A stretch of DNA of 16,461 bases from Stephanodiscus triporus (lineage: Eukaryota; Bacillariophyta; Thalassiosirophyceae; Thalassiosirales; Thalassiosiraceae). The notes under the pieces were generated by a model. That model saw only the letters and a list, made by a program, of their open reading frames with translations, was not told the origin of the DNA and searched no databases. Shown piece after piece: positions 15,514-16,461 of the stretch. Where the stretch lies: positions 1 through 16,461 of the forward strand of contig JALLAZ010000367.1 in NCBI GenBank assembly GCA_036939755.1. The letters run 5' to 3'. A program made the position numbers and the translations under genes. Position 1 is the stretch's first letter; each line of letters opens with the position of its first letter.

Positions 15514-16098
15514 TCAATACTCAACACAAACCAATCTTGCTGATTGTTCTGGCATGTTCATATCAAAACTTGCTCGTAGATACTTAACATTTATGGTGGA
15601 ATACAGCTGATGATTATCTGTGATTGTTCCATCTTCAACCCACCATTTCTTGTCCAGCTTCCATACATCATCAGTCATATTCCAATTGTCACTCTGCGTA
15701 CAGCATATGATAGAGCATAGTACAAAGCATGGTCTATAGTAATACGCCAAATACTTGGATTGAATTTTGGCACAGGAATACTTACAGAATGCTATAAGAT
15801 GAGCTTGACAAAGCATGTTACCACCAACAATCCATCTTGTTTCAGCTGTGTTTGGATTATTGCATTGTCTAGGGTCATCTCTTTGGATCATCTGTGGATG
15901 TGTACAATGTGGCAAAAGTTCTGATAGATGAAGATGAGCATTTTCTTTGCAATGTTGTGGCTGAATTTGATTACCTACTTGCAAATGTATCACAAGGAAG
16001 CATTGCTTGACAATCTGCAGATTAGCATGAACATGTAAGTGAGAAACTCTCCTAAATGCATAGCAATGAATGAACCAAATAGAATCAAGGGCATTATA
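15514..16098 (-). CDS. Hypothetical Cys/His-rich open frame, possibly partial or decayed
   Basis: This minus-strand frame is open for about 194 codons in AT-rich DNA, where stops should be frequent, so it is probably or was recently coding. The first in-frame ATG is internal (15891, MIQRDDPRQ), well after the frame opens, which suggests that a spliced upstream exon supplies the start or that the gene is a remnant. Cys and His are common in the middle: QHCKENAHLHLSELLPHCTH, RQCNNPNTAETRW, MLCQAHLIAFCKYSCAK and YYRPCFVLCSIICC, which could form a metal-binding fold. The end is WWVEDGTITDNHQLYST...ARLVCVEY. I do not recognise the family. A possible acceptor CTGCAG, followed by ATTGTCAAGC, lies near 16010 on this strand. 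Confidence 0.35.
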   Translation of the reverse strand, partial: YNALDSIWFIHCYAFRRVSHLHVHANLQIVKQCFLVIHLQVGNQIQPQHCKENAHLHLSELLPHCTHPQMIQRDDPRQCNNPNTAETRWIVGGNMLCQAHLIAFCKYSCAKIQSKYLAYYYRPCFVLCSIICCTQSDNWNMTDDVWKLDKKWWVEDGTITDNHQLYSTINVKYLRASFDMNMPEQSARLVCVEY

Positions 16099-16271
16099 TT
16101 ATCATCTTCATAAATTAATGGTCTGTTCACTCCGTTTGCATCATGGTGGTATCACAATATATCCAACATATACAGGGTGCTGATTTATTATCATCTTCCC
16201 TAATTTATAGTCTGTTCACTCCATTTGCATCATGATGGCATCACAATATCAAACATATACAAGGTACTGAT
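16095..16271. repeat. 89-bp direct tandem duplication (two diverged copies)
   Basis: The blocks ATCATCTTC, GTCTGTTCACTCC, TTTGCATCATG and ATCACAATAT recur at an offset of exactly 89 bases (for example 16121 and 16210). Near the end, ACATATACA recurs at an offset of 87, showing a two-base indel. The two copies differ at scattered positions. Confidence 0.85.
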
Positions 16272-16461
16272 AGACATGTTTCATATGTAATGGATAGATG
16301 CACAGACCCATCATCACTCCATTACCACAACTCAATTCGATTGCCTCATTGCATGCATTCAGGGTTGACATGAGCCCAGAAGTTCACATAACTTGTGTAA
16401 CCATTATTACACTTTAGGCATGTCTGACCCTTAGGCCAGACATTAGGTGTGTACAGTACTT
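16099..16461. other. AT-rich non-coding end of the window
   Basis: Apart from the 89-bp duplication, this stretch holds only a small inverted repeat (TGTCTG at 16421-16426 with CAGACA at 16437-16442). No coding frame, tRNA or rRNA is visible. A promoter or upstream exon for the minus-strand hypothetical frame could lie here. Confidence 0.4.

Noticed and set aside
16095..16271. CRISPR-like repeat
   Set aside because: Only two diverged 89-bp copies without spacers, in a eukaryotic setting.
1..16461. A prokaryotic gene cluster, defence system or prophage
   Set aside because: Introns, eukaryotic-type AspRS and alternating strands argue against it; no two neighbours share a clear pathway.

Overview
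The window looks like nuclear DNA from a stramenopile alga, most probably a centric diatom. The evidence is short GT-AG introns (four placed, 88 to 142 bases), compact genes of 1-2.5 kb, eukaryotic-type proteins (cytosolic-type aspartyl-tRNA synthetase, a TMEM161-like membrane protein, a SUMO-like/Smr fusion, JmjC/cupin proteins), signal peptides at several N-termini, and strong local swings between GC-rich and AT-rich DNA. No ribosome-binding sites or operons are visible. The species call is inference.

Layout from left to right: (1) the 3' part of a GC-rich Ala-rich gene of unknown function (+), open to the window edge; (2) a broken remnant of a serine carboxypeptidase of family S28 (+), with a one-base frameshift and a premature stop; (3) a 469-residue protein joining an internal SUMO-like fold to a C-terminal Smr domain (+); (4) a three-exon JmjC/cupin-like oxygenase candidate with an N-terminal membrane anchor (-); (5) a probable secreted or plastid-directed protein of unknown function (+); (6) a single-pass membrane protein whose outer part reads as a seven-bladed beta-propeller (-); (7) a three-exon aspartyl-tRNA synthetase (+); (8) a large TMEM161-like multi-pass membrane protein (-); (9) a spermidine-synthase-like aminopropyltransferase with a signal peptide (+); (10) an AT-rich tail with a poly-C tract, two coding-like remnants and an 89-bp tandem duplication.

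From gene 3 onward the genes strictly alternate in strand, giving convergent and divergent neighbours and three divergent promoter regions (4959-5268, about 8650-8895, 13632-13952). The genes do not form one pathway. The best leads are the secretory aminopropyltransferase, which could belong to the long-chain polyamine route of silica formation; the SUMO-like/Smr fusion; the propeller built by duplicating a three-blade unit; and the several possible starts of the AspRS. I do not see a complete multi-gene system such as a defence island or a biosynthetic cluster.
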